Assembly: GCF_013340935.1 (NCBI RefSeq)
Contig: NZ_WHOS01000018.1
Coordinates: 1 to 64,000 of the forward strand
DNA length: 64,000 nucleotides
Origin: Azospirillum melinis
Lineage (GTDB): Bacteria; Pseudomonadota; Alphaproteobacteria; Azospirillales; Azospirillaceae
Reading direction: 5' to 3'
Position 1 is the first letter of the stretch; each line of letters starts with the position of its first letter. The notes beneath the pieces are model-generated. The model did no database searches and was not told where the DNA came from. It saw only the letters and a program-made list of their open reading frames with translations. The position numbers and the translations under genes were made by a program. Of this stretch, positions 1 through 8,827 are shown in pieces.

Positions 1-78
1 ATTCGTCGCCCGGTGGGGCGTCCACAGATCTCTCCCCCTCTCTATTCGCCGGCAGCGTCAGATGTGTATAGGGGACAG
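1..78. other. Sequencing adapter residue (Illumina P5, i5 index, Nextera read-1)
   Basis: This stretch is not genomic. Positions 46-78 match the 33-base Nextera read-1 transposase adapter at 30 of 33 positions, including the exact 20-base block GGCAGCGTCAGATGTGTATA at 51-70. The three differences are at 49, 71 and 73. The eight bases just before (38-45, CTCTCTAT) equal a standard Nextera i5 index. Positions about 14-37 resemble a mutated end of the P5 flow-cell primer, with GGCG, CCAC and AGATCT recognisable. The order P5, index, adapter is the order of a library molecule, so this is untrimmed read-through at a contig end. The adapter identity is established knowledge; the match was made by eye. 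Confidence 0.93.
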
Positions 79-341
79 TCATAGGCCAGCAGCAGCTCGA
101 CGAACAGCGGTGAGACATCGTCCACTGTCGCCGGCAGCCGCCACGCGCCGGCCGCGTTGGTGAAGACGCGCAGCGGCTGGCCCTTGCGGTCGGTGACCGT
201 CACCGACAGGTCGGCCAGCCGGTCGAGCGGCGGCGGGAACAGCCGGTCGAGCAACAGCGCCGCCCCCATCAGGACGGCGACGCCGGCCGCCGCCACTCCC
301 GCCCGCCTTACCCAAACGTTACGCACCCAAGCCAGCGCCAA
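79..341 (-). CDS. pbpC: Penicillin-binding protein 1C, N-terminal fragment (cut by contig end)
   Basis: PBP1C is a bifunctional inner-membrane peptidoglycan glycosyltransferase/transpeptidase, usually about 700-800 residues. Only the first 88 or so codons are present: a short cytoplasmic start, one hydrophobic segment (about residues 14-33) ending in DRLFPPP, then the short region leading to the glycosyltransferase domain with WRLPATVDDVSP and ELLLAYD. The frame stays open into the adapter at 46-78, giving a false tail CPLYTSDAAGE. The start is TTG at 341, with GGAG eight bases upstream lying inside the stop region of the alpha-2-macroglobulin gene; only three bases separate the genes. This gene pair (alpha-2-macroglobulin with pbpC) is a well known bacterial arrangement, which supports the call. 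No catalytic residue is in the fragment. Confidence 0.85.
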
Positions 342-344
342 TCG

Positions 345-3300
345 TCACTCCGCCGGACGGACGGTGATCCGCCCAGTGGTCTGGCGGGCGAAGAAGCGCG
401 GCTTGTACATGTCCTCCACCGTCGCCCCCGGCAACTCGTAGGTGCCGGGGGTGATGGCGCGGACGATGAAGGCCAGCTTGAAGGTCTGCTGGTCCTCCGT
501 CAGATCCACCGCGGCGACATAGCGGTCATCGCGCGCCTCGGTCGTGCGGGTGTAGCTGAGGTCGCCCAGCCACGCCATCTCCTCCGGCGTGCCGCCGCCC
601 AGCTTGGCGTTCTCGATCTCCCAGCCGGCGGGCAGCGCATGGGTCACCATGCCCTGGTGGAACAGCTTGGTGTTGGCCTCGCCCTCCAGCACGACGACGA
701 ACACGTCGTTCTGCTTGATGGTGTCGAGGTTCAGCACCTCGCCCTTGCGGGTGAAGAAGTTGCGCTTGATGCGCAGCCCTTCGCGCGCCGCCGGCTGCGG
801 CGCCACCGGCACGCCGGACAGCGACACCGCCTGCCACACCGCCGCCTTGCCGGAATTGGCGACCGGGATGCCGGCCTTCAGCTGGGCCAGCGTCGGGGTC
901 AGATCGACCCGCGCGCCGTCCTTCTTCGCACCGCCCAGCGTCATCTCCGCCTTGGCCGGCGCGCCGCGCAGCAGCGCGTCGGCGGCCAGCACCGACCACG
1001 CCTTTTCCTGCGTGTTGGTGCGGTTGGCGGCGGTGGCCGACGCCGGCAGACGGTCGATCAGCGCCGGGATGCGGGTGCCGGCCATGTTGACCTCGGTCAT
1101 CAGCGCCACCAGTGCCGCGGAGTCGCGGACGGTGGAGCCGTAATCGACATGCCACTCCTCGCGCGCCAGATGGCCGACCGCGCTGTCGAAGGCGCTGGCC
1201 GCCCGCTCCTGGTCGCCCATGCGGGCCAGCGCAGCCCCCAGCTGTCCCTTGGCGAGCGGCGTCGGCAGCTTCTCCAGCGCGGTGTCGTGCAGGTAGCGCG
1301 CCGGGCCTGGCAGCGAGACGCCGGCCAGCGCCAGCGTGTGCAGGGCATAGGCGCGCACCGCCAGCTCGTTCGGGTCCGACGCGCTGGCGATGGCGCGCTG
1401 GCGCAGCCAGTTCAGGGCATCGGTCAAGGGCTTGTCGGGAACCGCCTCGCCCTTCTGCTTGGCGCGGACGAGGAACTCGGCGGCATAGGCGGTCAGCCAG
1501 CCGTCGGCCTCGTCATTCGCCCCCCACAGGCCGAAGGCGCCGTCGAAACGCTGCTTGTCCAGCGTGCGGGAGATCGCCTGCTGGACCCGCGCCTCCAGCC
1601 CGTCATCGGGCTTGCGGTCCTTGCCCAGCGCCAGCTCCACGTCGCGCACCACCAGCAGCGGCAGGGCGCGGCTGACAGTCTGTTCCAGGCAGCCGAACGG
1701 GTAGCGGTCGAGCGCCCGCAGGATGCCGGCCACGTCGAAGGGCGGCGCCGTGGTGAAGCTGGCCGACCAGCTGGTGGTTCCCGGCAGGTAGGTGGCAAGC
1801 TCGGCCCCGTCGAAACGGACGCTCTCGCCGGGCGCGATCTGGCGGGTGACGAACTGGGTCTCCACCGCGCGGGCCGGGCGGACGGTGATGCCGTACTCAT
1901 GGTTGAGCGCCAGATTCTCCGGCCCCTTCACCGCGACGGCGACATGGCCGATGCCGGCGGCGACGCCCTTCAGCGGCACCACCAGAGTCTTGCGCTCGCC
2001 CTTCGCCAGCGGAACCGACAGATTGCCGCCCTCCACCGCCACCGCGTCCTGGGCGGTCACGGCGACCTCGTAGGTGCCGGCCGCCGCCTCGACATTGTGA
2101 AGCGACAGGGTGACGCGGCTGTCGTCGCCGGGGGCGAGGAAGCGCGGCAGGATGGCGTCGGCCACCAGCGGATCGCGCACCGTCACCGGACCGGCGGCGG
2201 AACCGACGCGACCGCGGCTGTAGGCCACCGCCATCAGCCGAAGCTCGCCGTTGAAGTCCGGCACGTCGAAGCCGATGTGGGCGGTGCCGTCGGCGCCGAC
2301 CTTCACCGGCCCGTGGAACAGCGAGACCACGGTGAAGGGCACCACCGGCAGCCCGGCGCCGCTGGAATCGCCGCCCTGGCGCATGGCGCCATAGGGGCCG
2401 TCGAGCGGGTCGATCAGCCGGCCGTAATCGTCGCGGATGTCCAGCCCCAGCCGGCGCTTGCCGAAATAATGCTTCTCCGGCTGCGGGCTGGCGAAGTCGG
2501 TCAGGCGCAGGATGCCCTCGTCCACCGCGGCCAGCGTGACATAGGTGTCCTCGATCTTCCCGCCATCGGCGGCGGCGACCTTCACCCCGACCTCCAGCCG
2601 GCTGCGCGGGCGCATCACCTGCGGCGCGTCGAGCGTGACGGTCATCGTCCGCACCGACGGATCGACGCCGACCCAGGCAACGCCCATGGCGCGCACCGGC
2701 TGACGCTCGCGCCCCTTGACCGGCGGACGGTAGGCGGTGGCGGTGACATAGGCGCCCGGTCCCCAGGCGGCATCGACCGGGATCTCCACCGTCGCCCCTT
2801 CGGCCGGAACCGAAATGGTGCGCACGTCGAAGATGCGGTCGGTCGCCACCGTCACCAGCAGTTCGCCGGCAAAGGGCGGCGCCACGCGGATGCGGGCGGT
2901 CTCGCCCGGCTTGTAGGACTGCTTGTCGGTGGAGACCTCCAGCTTGTCCGGGATGTCGGCGGTCTCGTCGCCGCTCGCCCAGCCGGAATAGAAGCGGTAG
3001 GAACTGGCCACACCCGCCGCCTTGTCCGTCACCTCCAGCCGGTAGCGGCCGAAGTCGCGCTTGCCGAGCGCCACCAGCGCCGGCTTGTCGGCGGCGACGT
3101 CGACGCTGCCCGACGCCAGCGGGATGTCGCGCACCGTGGCGTTGTAGCTGTAGCGGCCGTCGCGGCGGAACCAGACGAAGGACACCCGTTCCTCCACCAG
3201 TTCCCACTTGATGCCGGGCTTGGCGACGGCGCTGCCGTCCGGCGCCACGGCGACGAGGTCGAAGGCGGCCTCGCCCCCCTCGCCGACGCGCCCGTCGGAG

Positions 3301-5561
3301 AAGCGCGGGCGCAGGCCCAGCGCATGGGTCTTCGGCCGCACCGGCACGCTGACCGACTTGTGGACCGGGCGCCCGCCCGGCTCGGACAGGGTGACGCGGA
3401 TGTCGGCGCGCAGCGGCTTGCTGGTGTCCGGCACCTCCGGCAGGGTCACGGCGACGTGCGACACGCCCTGCTCGTCGGTGGTCGGGAACTCCAGCGGGTC
3501 GAGCCGCTCGGTCGGGTTGTCCTGCACGCGGCCGAAGCGATAGTCCTTGAAGGCCGGATAGGGCATCGGGTCGGTCTTCAGCGCCACCTCGGCGGTGCCG
3601 TCCAGCCCGGCGGCCGGCGGGCCGTAGAGGAAGCGGCCCTGCGCCGTCACCTCGAAGGGTTGGCCCGGCACCAGGATCGGTGCGCTGGCCGTCACGTCGA
3701 GCGCCAGCTTGATCGGCACGAAATCCTCGACCTGGAAGGAGCCGCGGCCGATCGGCTCGCCCTTCGGGTCGCTGTAGACCTGCACCTCCCAGCCGCCGAG
3801 CGGCGCGGTGCGGGTCAGGGTCAGCGGCAGGAAGAAGCCGCCGGCCTCCTGGCCCTTCAGGGCGCCGCTGTAATATTCGGTGCCGCTGGGGCGCAGGACC
3901 TTCACCGTCAGCGGGAAATTGTCGACCGCCTCGGTCTTGTCGTCGCGCAGCAGGATCGACAGGTTCACCGTCTCGCCCTGGCGGTAGACGCCGCGGTCGG
4001 CATAGACGAAGGCGTCCATCGGTCCCGGAGCCGGACGTCCGCCGACCCCGCGGTCGCTGAGGTCGAAGGCGGCGCCGGTCAGATCCTGCATGGCGAAATC
4101 GGTGCCGAGATAGGCCATCGCCATCTCGGGCGCGTTGCCGCCGGTCTTCAACAGGCCGGGGGCGAAGCGGGCGCGGCCGAACTCGTCGGTCTTGGTGCGG
4201 GCCAGTTCGGTGTTGTTGCGGGCGACCAGCGCCACCTCCACCCCCGGCAGCGGCTTGGCGGTGCCGAAGGAGCGGGCGAAGACGGTCAGCCCGTCGGCGC
4301 CGCGGAAGCTGGTCAGGCCGATGTCGGACAGCAGCACCCACTGGGTCGCCAGCGCCTCCCAGCGGTCGGACTCCTCCACGTCATGCGGACGGGCGGTGAC
4401 GACATAGAGGCCGGCCTTGGGATCGTCGCCGACGGCCTGACGGAACGGGATCGCCGCGGTGGTGTCGCGGTTGCGCTCCCCCTTCACCTCCAGCGAGCCG
4501 GACCACACCAGCTCGCCGTTCTCCTGGGCGAGCCGGTCGGCGGAATAGCTGGTCAGTTCGTTGAAGATGTTGCCTTCATACTTGTTGGAGACCAGGGCGC
4601 GGTCGGCGATGCGGTAGACCGACACGTCGAGCCGGTCGGTGTTGACGCTGACCACCGGGATGCCGTCGGCGCCCTTGCGCGGCAGGATGTAGGCGGAGCC
4701 GCGGAAGGCGGCCATCGACGGCCGGTCGGGCACGCGCACGCGCTGGGTCTCGTCGGCCTTCAGGTTCACGCCGTCCTCGCCGGGCAGACCCTGGCGCAGG
4801 GTGACGGTGTAGCCGGAGCCATGGGTGACGCCGCGCAGGCACAGGCTGTTGTCGCGCGTCTCGATGGCGGTCTTGGTCGCCGGCTCCACCCGGACATAGT
4901 CGTCGAAGCGCACGCCCTGCTTGCCGCTCAGCCGGTCGCTGAACTGGAAGCAGACGCGCGGGCTGCTGCCCTCGGCATTGACGGTGACGCCGGTCAGCGC
5001 CAGCCCGGCCTTGCGGCGGAGTGCTGTGATGCGCTCCTCCAGCTTCGGCGCCTGGGTGTCGAGGGTCGCCGCCTCCATCTTCGGCGCGATCTCCTGGATC
5101 GACCTCAGCGCCTTGACCGCCTCGTCCGGCTTGCCGAAGGCCTCGTCCATCAGGGTGGCGATGCGCCAGAGGATGGCGACCCGTTCCTCGTCCTTCGGGT
5201 TGAACTGGCCGGCCATCACGGCGCTTTGCAGCGCGCGGTCCCTGTTGGGCGGGGTGGCGGCCTGCCAGGCGGCGCTCAGCTCCAGCCAGACCGAGGGGGA
5301 ACCACCGCCCTGGGTGATCGTCTTCTCGTAGGCCTGGATGGCGCCGGCGATGTCCTTGCGGTCGCGGGCGGCGCGCGCCTGCTTCAGCAAATCGGCGATC
5401 ACCTGCGGCTTCGGCTGCGGCGGCGATTTCAGCAGCAGCCCGTTGGCGTAGGCGGAAGCGTCGGAAAGGGCACCGGGCGGCGTATAGTCGGCACGGACCG
5501 GGCCGGCCGTCATCGCCATCACCACCAGAACCCAAAGCAGCGTCAACAGCCGTGCCATCAT
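345..5561 (-). CDS. Bacterial alpha-2-macroglobulin family protein
   Basis: A 1738-residue exported protein of the YfhM/ECAM class, which traps attacking proteases in the periplasm. A signal peptide covers about residues 1-24 and ends VRAD; no lipobox cysteine is seen, unlike the E. coli lipoprotein. The N-terminus has a TPR-like stretch (about 55-110), followed by many macroglobulin beta domains. The thioester motif GCLEQ lies near residue 1290, followed by the alpha-helical thioester domain and C-terminal domains. The intact CLEQ suggests an active covalent trap. It is directly followed by pbpC, whose product repairs peptidoglycan; the two are thought to act together when the cell wall is breached (known for the family, inferred here). 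Two adjacent Met codons could start translation; the first is used. Confidence 0.95.
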   Translation of the reverse strand: MMARLLTLLWVLVVMAMTAGPVRADYTPPGALSDASAYANGLLLKSPPQPKPQVIADLLKQARAARDRKDIAGAIQAYEKTITQGGGSPSVWLELSAAWQAATPPNRDRALQSAVMAGQFNPKDEERVAILWRIATLMDEAFGKPDEAVKALRSIQEIAPKMEAATLDTQAPKLEERITALRRKAGLALTGVTVNAEGSSPRVCFQFSDRLSGKQGVRFDDYVRVEPATKTAIETRDNSLCLRGVTHGSGYTVTLRQGLPGEDGVNLKADETQRVRVPDRPSMAAFRGSAYILPRKGADGIPVVSVNTDRLDVSVYRIADRALVSNKYEGNIFNELTSYSADRLAQENGELVWSGSLEVKGERNRDTTAAIPFRQAVGDDPKAGLYVVTARPHDVEESDRWEALATQWVLLSDIGLTSFRGADGLTVFARSFGTAKPLPGVEVALVARNNTELARTKTDEFGRARFAPGLLKTGGNAPEMAMAYLGTDFAMQDLTGAAFDLSDRGVGGRPAPGPMDAFVYADRGVYRQGETVNLSILLRDDKTEAVDNFPLTVKVLRPSGTEYYSGALKGQEAGGFFLPLTLTRTAPLGGWEVQVYSDPKGEPIGRGSFQVEDFVPIKLALDVTASAPILVPGQPFEVTAQGRFLYGPPAAGLDGTAEVALKTDPMPYPAFKDYRFGRVQDNPTERLDPLEFPTTDEQGVSHVAVTLPEVPDTSKPLRADIRVTLSEPGGRPVHKSVSVPVRPKTHALGLRPRFSDGRVGEGGEAAFDLVAVAPDGSAVAKPGIKWELVEERVSFVWFRRDGRYSYNATVRDIPLASGSVDVAADKPALVALGKRDFGRYRLEVTDKAAGVASSYRFYSGWASGDETADIPDKLEVSTDKQSYKPGETARIRVAPPFAGELLVTVATDRIFDVRTISVPAEGATVEIPVDAAWGPGAYVTATAYRPPVKGRERQPVRAMGVAWVGVDPSVRTMTVTLDAPQVMRPRSRLEVGVKVAAADGGKIEDTYVTLAAVDEGILRLTDFASPQPEKHYFGKRRLGLDIRDDYGRLIDPLDGPYGAMRQGGDSSGAGLPVVPFTVVSLFHGPVKVGADGTAHIGFDVPDFNGELRLMAVAYSRGRVGSAAGPVTVRDPLVADAILPRFLAPGDDSRVTLSLHNVEAAAGTYEVAVTAQDAVAVEGGNLSVPLAKGERKTLVVPLKGVAAGIGHVAVAVKGPENLALNHEYGITVRPARAVETQFVTRQIAPGESVRFDGAELATYLPGTTSWSASFTTAPPFDVAGILRALDRYPFGCLEQTVSRALPLLVVRDVELALGKDRKPDDGLEARVQQAISRTLDKQRFDGAFGLWGANDEADGWLTAYAAEFLVRAKQKGEAVPDKPLTDALNWLRQRAIASASDPNELAVRAYALHTLALAGVSLPGPARYLHDTALEKLPTPLAKGQLGAALARMGDQERAASAFDSAVGHLAREEWHVDYGSTVRDSAALVALMTEVNMAGTRIPALIDRLPASATAANRTNTQEKAWSVLAADALLRGAPAKAEMTLGGAKKDGARVDLTPTLAQLKAGIPVANSGKAAVWQAVSLSGVPVAPQPAAREGLRIKRNFFTRKGEVLNLDTIKQNDVFVVVLEGEANTKLFHQGMVTHALPAGWEIENAKLGGGTPEEMAWLGDLSYTRTTEARDDRYVAAVDLTEDQQTFKLAFIVRAITPGTYELPGATVEDMYKPRFFARQTTGRITVRPAE

Positions 5562-5717
5562 GTCGCCTTACAACCGGAAGCGGGATCGCCCGGTTATAGC
5601 GCCGATAACCGGGCCATGGCGATATGGCGAACCGCCGATGTACCGTTCGGCTGTATGGGTACCACCGCGCTTGTCGAGGACGGCGCTTCCACCGGCACTT
5701 GTCCGCCCGCCCGTTCC

Positions 5718-6623
5718 TCAGCTGGAAGCCGGCGCCTGCCCGGCTTCCAGCGCGATGCGCACGAACGCCCGTTCGGCGATGCTGCGGTAGCGGTCGCGGT
5801 GCCGCAGCAGATGGAAGGGCCGGGCCGGCAGGTCCAGCCCGTCCAGCGCCACGATCCGCCCCGCCGCCAGATCCTCGGCGACGATCAGGTCGGACAGCAC
5901 GCTGGCCCCGACGCCGGCCAGCAGGGCCGCCCGGATCACCCCGCCGCCGGGCAGCGTCATCGCCACATCGAGCGCGTCGGGGGCCAGCCCCACCCCGCGC
6001 ATCGCCGCCTCGAACAGCGCGCGGGTGCCGGAGCCGGGTTCGCGCTGTATCCAGCGTCCGGCCGCCATCTCCTCCCGCCCGACCCGGCCCAGCTTGGCCC
6101 AGGGATGGGCGGCGCCGACCACCAGCCGCAGCCGGTCGCCCTCGATGGGTTCGCTGACCAGCGCCGAATCGGTCACGGCGCCCTCGGCGATGCCAAGCTC
6201 GGCGCGGCCGTCGCGCACCGCCTCGGCCACCTGTTCGGTGTTGCCGATGGACAGGTCCACGCGGATGCCGGGATAAGCGGCGGCGAAGCGCAGCAGCCGC
6301 GGTGCCAGCCAATGGTTGCCGACGGTCTGGCTCGCCGCCAGCCGCAGCGCGCCGCGCGACAGGCCGGACAGCTCGGCCAGCATCGTGCCGGCTTCCTCGA
6401 CCTTCGCCAGGATGGCGCGGGCCTGGGCGTGCAGCAGATCGCCGGCGGCGGTCAGCTCCACCCGGCGGCCGATGCGGTCGAACAGGCGCAGGCCATGCTC
6501 CGCCTCCAGCGCGGCGATGGCGGCGCTGACCGCCGGCTGCGACAGGTGGAGAACCTCCGCGGCGCGGGTGAAGTGCAGCATCTCCGCCACCGTGGCGAAG
6601 ATGCGCAGCTGCTCCAGCGTCAC
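5718..6623 (-). CDS. LysR family transcriptional regulator
   Basis: A 301-residue LysR-type regulator. The N-terminal winged helix-turn-helix (about residues 1-60) shows the family pattern FTRAAEVLHLSQPAVSAAI, followed by a linker helix and a periplasmic-binding-protein-like effector domain (about 90-290). The start is GTG at 6623; its first bases overlap the moeA stop codon (GTGA), so the two genes are translationally coupled and probably one transcript. Coupling to moeA hints at control of molybdenum cofactor or molybdoenzyme genes, but the effector cannot be read from the sequence. The region 5562-5717 after it is a short intergenic gap before the alpha-2-macroglobulin start, with no clear terminator. 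Confidence 0.93.
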   Translation of the reverse strand: MTLEQLRIFATVAEMLHFTRAAEVLHLSQPAVSAAIAALEAEHGLRLFDRIGRRVELTAAGDLLHAQARAILAKVEEAGTMLAELSGLSRGALRLAASQTVGNHWLAPRLLRFAAAYPGIRVDLSIGNTEQVAEAVRDGRAELGIAEGAVTDSALVSEPIEGDRLRLVVGAAHPWAKLGRVGREEMAAGRWIQREPGSGTRALFEAAMRGVGLAPDALDVAMTLPGGGVIRAALLAGVGASVLSDLIVAEDLAAGRIVALDGLDLPARPFHLLRHRDRYRSIAERAFVRIALEAGQAPASS

Positions 6624-7858
6624 GCGAACAGGCCGGTGAAGGGCAGGAAATCGACCAGATCGCCGGGCCGCACCGCCGTGGCCTCCGCCGGCATGTCGAC
6701 CAGCCCGTCGGCCTCGACCATCGAGGTCAGCACGCCGGAACTGTTGCTGGGGAACTTCACCGCCACCGGGCGGCCGTCGGCGCCACGCTCCAGCCGGGCG
6801 CGCAGGAACTCGCGGCGGCCGGGCTTCTTGGTGAAGGTGAAGTCGGCGACCACCAGGCTGCGCGGCGTGGCGATGCCGCTGGCCCCGGACAGCCGCAGCA
6901 CCAGCGGGCGGCCGACCAGCAGGAAGGTAACCATCGCCGACACCGGATTGCCGGGCAGCCCCAGGAAGGGCGTGTCGCCGACCCGGCCGAGCGCCAGCGG
7001 CTTGCCTGGCTTGATCGCCAGGGTCCAGAGGTCGATGGAGCCCAGCGCATTGACCGCCGCCTTGACATGGTCCTCCTCGCCGACCGATACGCCGCCGCTG
7101 GTGACGATCAGGTCGGCGGTGCCGGCGGCCTCGGCCAGTGCTGTGCGGGTGGCGTCCGGCCGGTCGGGCAGGATACCGAGGTCGCGCACCTCGACCCCCA
7201 GCGCGTCCAGCTGCGCGGCCAGCGTATAGCGGTTGGCGTCATAGATGGCGTGGTCGGGCTTGGGCGTCCCCGGCTCGCGCAGTTCGTCGCCGGTGGAGAA
7301 CAGCACCACGGTCAGCCGCTTGCGCACCGTCAGGGCGGAGCGTCCGACCGCGGCGGCCAGCCCGACCTCCTGCGCGCGCAGGCGCTGGCCGGGTTGCAGC
7401 ACCACCGCACCGGCGGTCATGTCCTCGCCCGCCAGCCGGATGTTGGAGCCGCGCTTCAGCGAGGCCGGGACCAGCACGGCGTCGCCGTCGGTCCGGCAAT
7501 CCTCCTGCATCGCCACAGTGTCGACCCCGGCCGGGACCAGCGCGCCGGTGAAAATGCGCACCGCCTGCCCCGCCGCGACCGTACCGCCGAACGTCGATCC
7601 GGCCGGAACCCGCCCGACGACGTCCAGCCGCCGGAAGCCCTCCCCTGCCTCGGCGGGAAAGGCCCAGCCATCCATGGCCGAGACGTCGGCCGGCGGCACG
7701 TTGACCGGCGCCACCACCTCTTCCGCCAGAACGCGGCCGAGCGCACGGCGCAGCGGCACCTCCTCCGTCCCGGTCACCGCGCCATAGCCCTGCGCGACGC
7801 GGGCGACCGCCTCGTCCAGCGACAGGGGAATGGGGCCGTGTGCGGAGCAATCGTCCAT
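6620..7858 (-). CDS. moeA: Molybdopterin molybdenumtransferase MoeA
   Basis: A 412-residue cytoplasmic enzyme that inserts molybdate into adenylylated molybdopterin, the last step of molybdenum cofactor synthesis. Family signatures are visible: PADVSAMDGWAF near residue 55, the TSGGVSVGEEDHVK loop of the MogA-like domain, FLGLPGNPVSA, and the C-terminal domain. The frame is open back to 7960, but the first part is unlike the family. The ATG at 7858 gives the normal length and has AAGGA about ten bases upstream. The gene overlaps the LysR gene by four bases at its end. Its presence fits an organism using molybdenum enzymes, in line with nifQ 24 kb away. Confidence 0.95.
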   Translation of the reverse strand: MDDCSAHGPIPLSLDEAVARVAQGYGAVTGTEEVPLRRALGRVLAEEVVAPVNVPPADVSAMDGWAFPAEAGEGFRRLDVVGRVPAGSTFGGTVAAGQAVRIFTGALVPAGVDTVAMQEDCRTDGDAVLVPASLKRGSNIRLAGEDMTAGAVVLQPGQRLRAQEVGLAAAVGRSALTVRKRLTVVLFSTGDELREPGTPKPDHAIYDANRYTLAAQLDALGVEVRDLGILPDRPDATRTALAEAAGTADLIVTSGGVSVGEEDHVKAAVNALGSIDLWTLAIKPGKPLALGRVGDTPFLGLPGNPVSAMVTFLLVGRPLVLRLSGASGIATPRSLVVADFTFTKKPGRREFLRARLERGADGRPVAVKFPSNSSGVLTSMVEADGLVDMPAEATAVRPGDLVDFLPFTGLFA

Positions 7859-8016
7859 GATCTCAATGTCCTTGATAAAAAGGCCGGGATGAAGAGGCCG
7901 GGAATGAGGCGGCCGCTCAAGCGACGGCGAGGCCCGCGCCTTTCCTATCGCCAACTGCAACCCGTGCCTTTGATCGGCGTCAAGGCTCTGTTTGGATATT
8001 CCTGTATTGCGGCGCC

Positions 8017-8361
8017 TCAGGCGGTCTCCGCCCGCAGCCAGTCGAGATAGGCCGGGTTGCCGCGCCCGACCGCCAGTTCGACGACGCAGGGCGTGTCATA
8101 GCTGTGCAGCTCGCGCACCCGCGCCGTCAGGCGGTCGAACAGCGAGGATCGGGTCTTGGCGATCAGCACCGCCTCGTCGGCCTGCTCCACCGCGCCGTTC
8201 CAGCGATAGACGGAGGTCATGCCGTCCAGCACGTTGGCGCAGGCGGCCAGCCGTTCCTCCACCAGGCTGCGGCCGATGCGCAGGGCCTCCTCCTGCGAAC
8301 CGGCGGTGACGTAGGCGAAGACGAGGCCGTCCCCATCGGGATCGGGGCTGGTTTCCGGCAT
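8017..8361 (-). CDS. cutA: Divalent cation tolerance protein CutA
   Basis: A 114-residue CutA1 protein, a small trimeric ferredoxin-like fold protein linked to copper and other divalent metal tolerance; its exact biochemical role is unsettled. Typical features are AGSQEEALRIGRSLVEERLAA in shorter form (EEALRIGRSLVEERLAAC), the VYRWNG segment, EAVLIAKT, and HSYDTPCVVELAV near the C-terminus. The ATG at 8361 is chosen because the family begins just before VFAYVTA and an AGGAGG-like site lies about 12 bases upstream. Upstream in-frame codons to 8526 are not family-like. It is read towards moeA but is 158 bases from it. Confidence 0.93.
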   Translation of the reverse strand: MPETSPDPDGDGLVFAYVTAGSQEEALRIGRSLVEERLAACANVLDGMTSVYRWNGAVEQADEAVLIAKTRSSLFDRLTARVRELHSYDTPCVVELAVGRGNPAYLDWLRAETA

Positions 8362-8491
8362 GGGGAAGGCTCCCTCCTTTTCGATGCACCTGCCTCGCGC
8401 TTTCGCGTAGGATGCCCGCACTTTGCCACAGCCCCCGCCGGGGCCGGCGATTTTCCTGTCCGTTCCCGTATCCGCAAGAGCAGCCCGTCCC

Positions 8492-8809
8492 ATGGCAAAG
8501 CCCCGCCGTTCCCCGTCCCGCAGCACCCCGTCCGACGTTCAGGGGGCATGGCTGCGCCGCGGTCTGGACCAGCCGGGCGGCAAGCTGCCGCTGTTCGACG
8601 AGCGCGGGCAGCGCGTGAAGAAGCCGACGGTGGAAGCCTGCCTGAAGGCGGGATGGGCGGAGCGCTGGTTCGACAATCCGCTGAAGCCGGACTGGCTGGT
8701 CTGCCGCCTGACTGAGGCCGGCCGCACCGCGCTGGGCGGGCATGACCACGGCGATGCCGCTCCGGCCGACGGGACGGAGACCGATGTGCGGCAGGGTGCG
8801 CTGATTTAA
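8492..8809 (+). CDS. Conserved hypothetical protein, about 105 residues
   Basis: Family not recognised. The product is a small soluble basic protein. Its N-terminus is rich in Pro, Arg and Ser. The central part, LPLFDERGQRVKKPTVEAC followed by GWAERWFDNPLKPDW, looks globular and ends in a short winged-helix-like segment (CRLTEAGRTALGG), which resembles the last part of small DNA-binding domains. That resemblance is only suggestive. The start at 8492 is the ATG nearest the globular part; codon use has the strong third-position GC of neighbouring genes, which supports real coding. The gene is divergent from cutA, leaving about 130 bases for both promoters, and converges on the kinase gene at 8828. 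Confidence 0.7.
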   Translation: MAKPRRSPSRSTPSDVQGAWLRRGLDQPGGKLPLFDERGQRVKKPTVEACLKAGWAERWFDNPLKPDWLVCRLTEAGRTALGGHDHGDAAPADGTETDVRQGALI

Positions 8810-8827
8810 GGGGCTGCCTGAGCGGAG

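Noticed and set aside
639-7229. A 2196-codon open frame on the plus strand opposite the macroglobulin, LysR and moeA genes
   Set aside because: It is antisense to well supported genes. Long antisense frames are expected at this GC content, and its composition (Arg/Gly/Gln/His-rich) matches a shadow frame.
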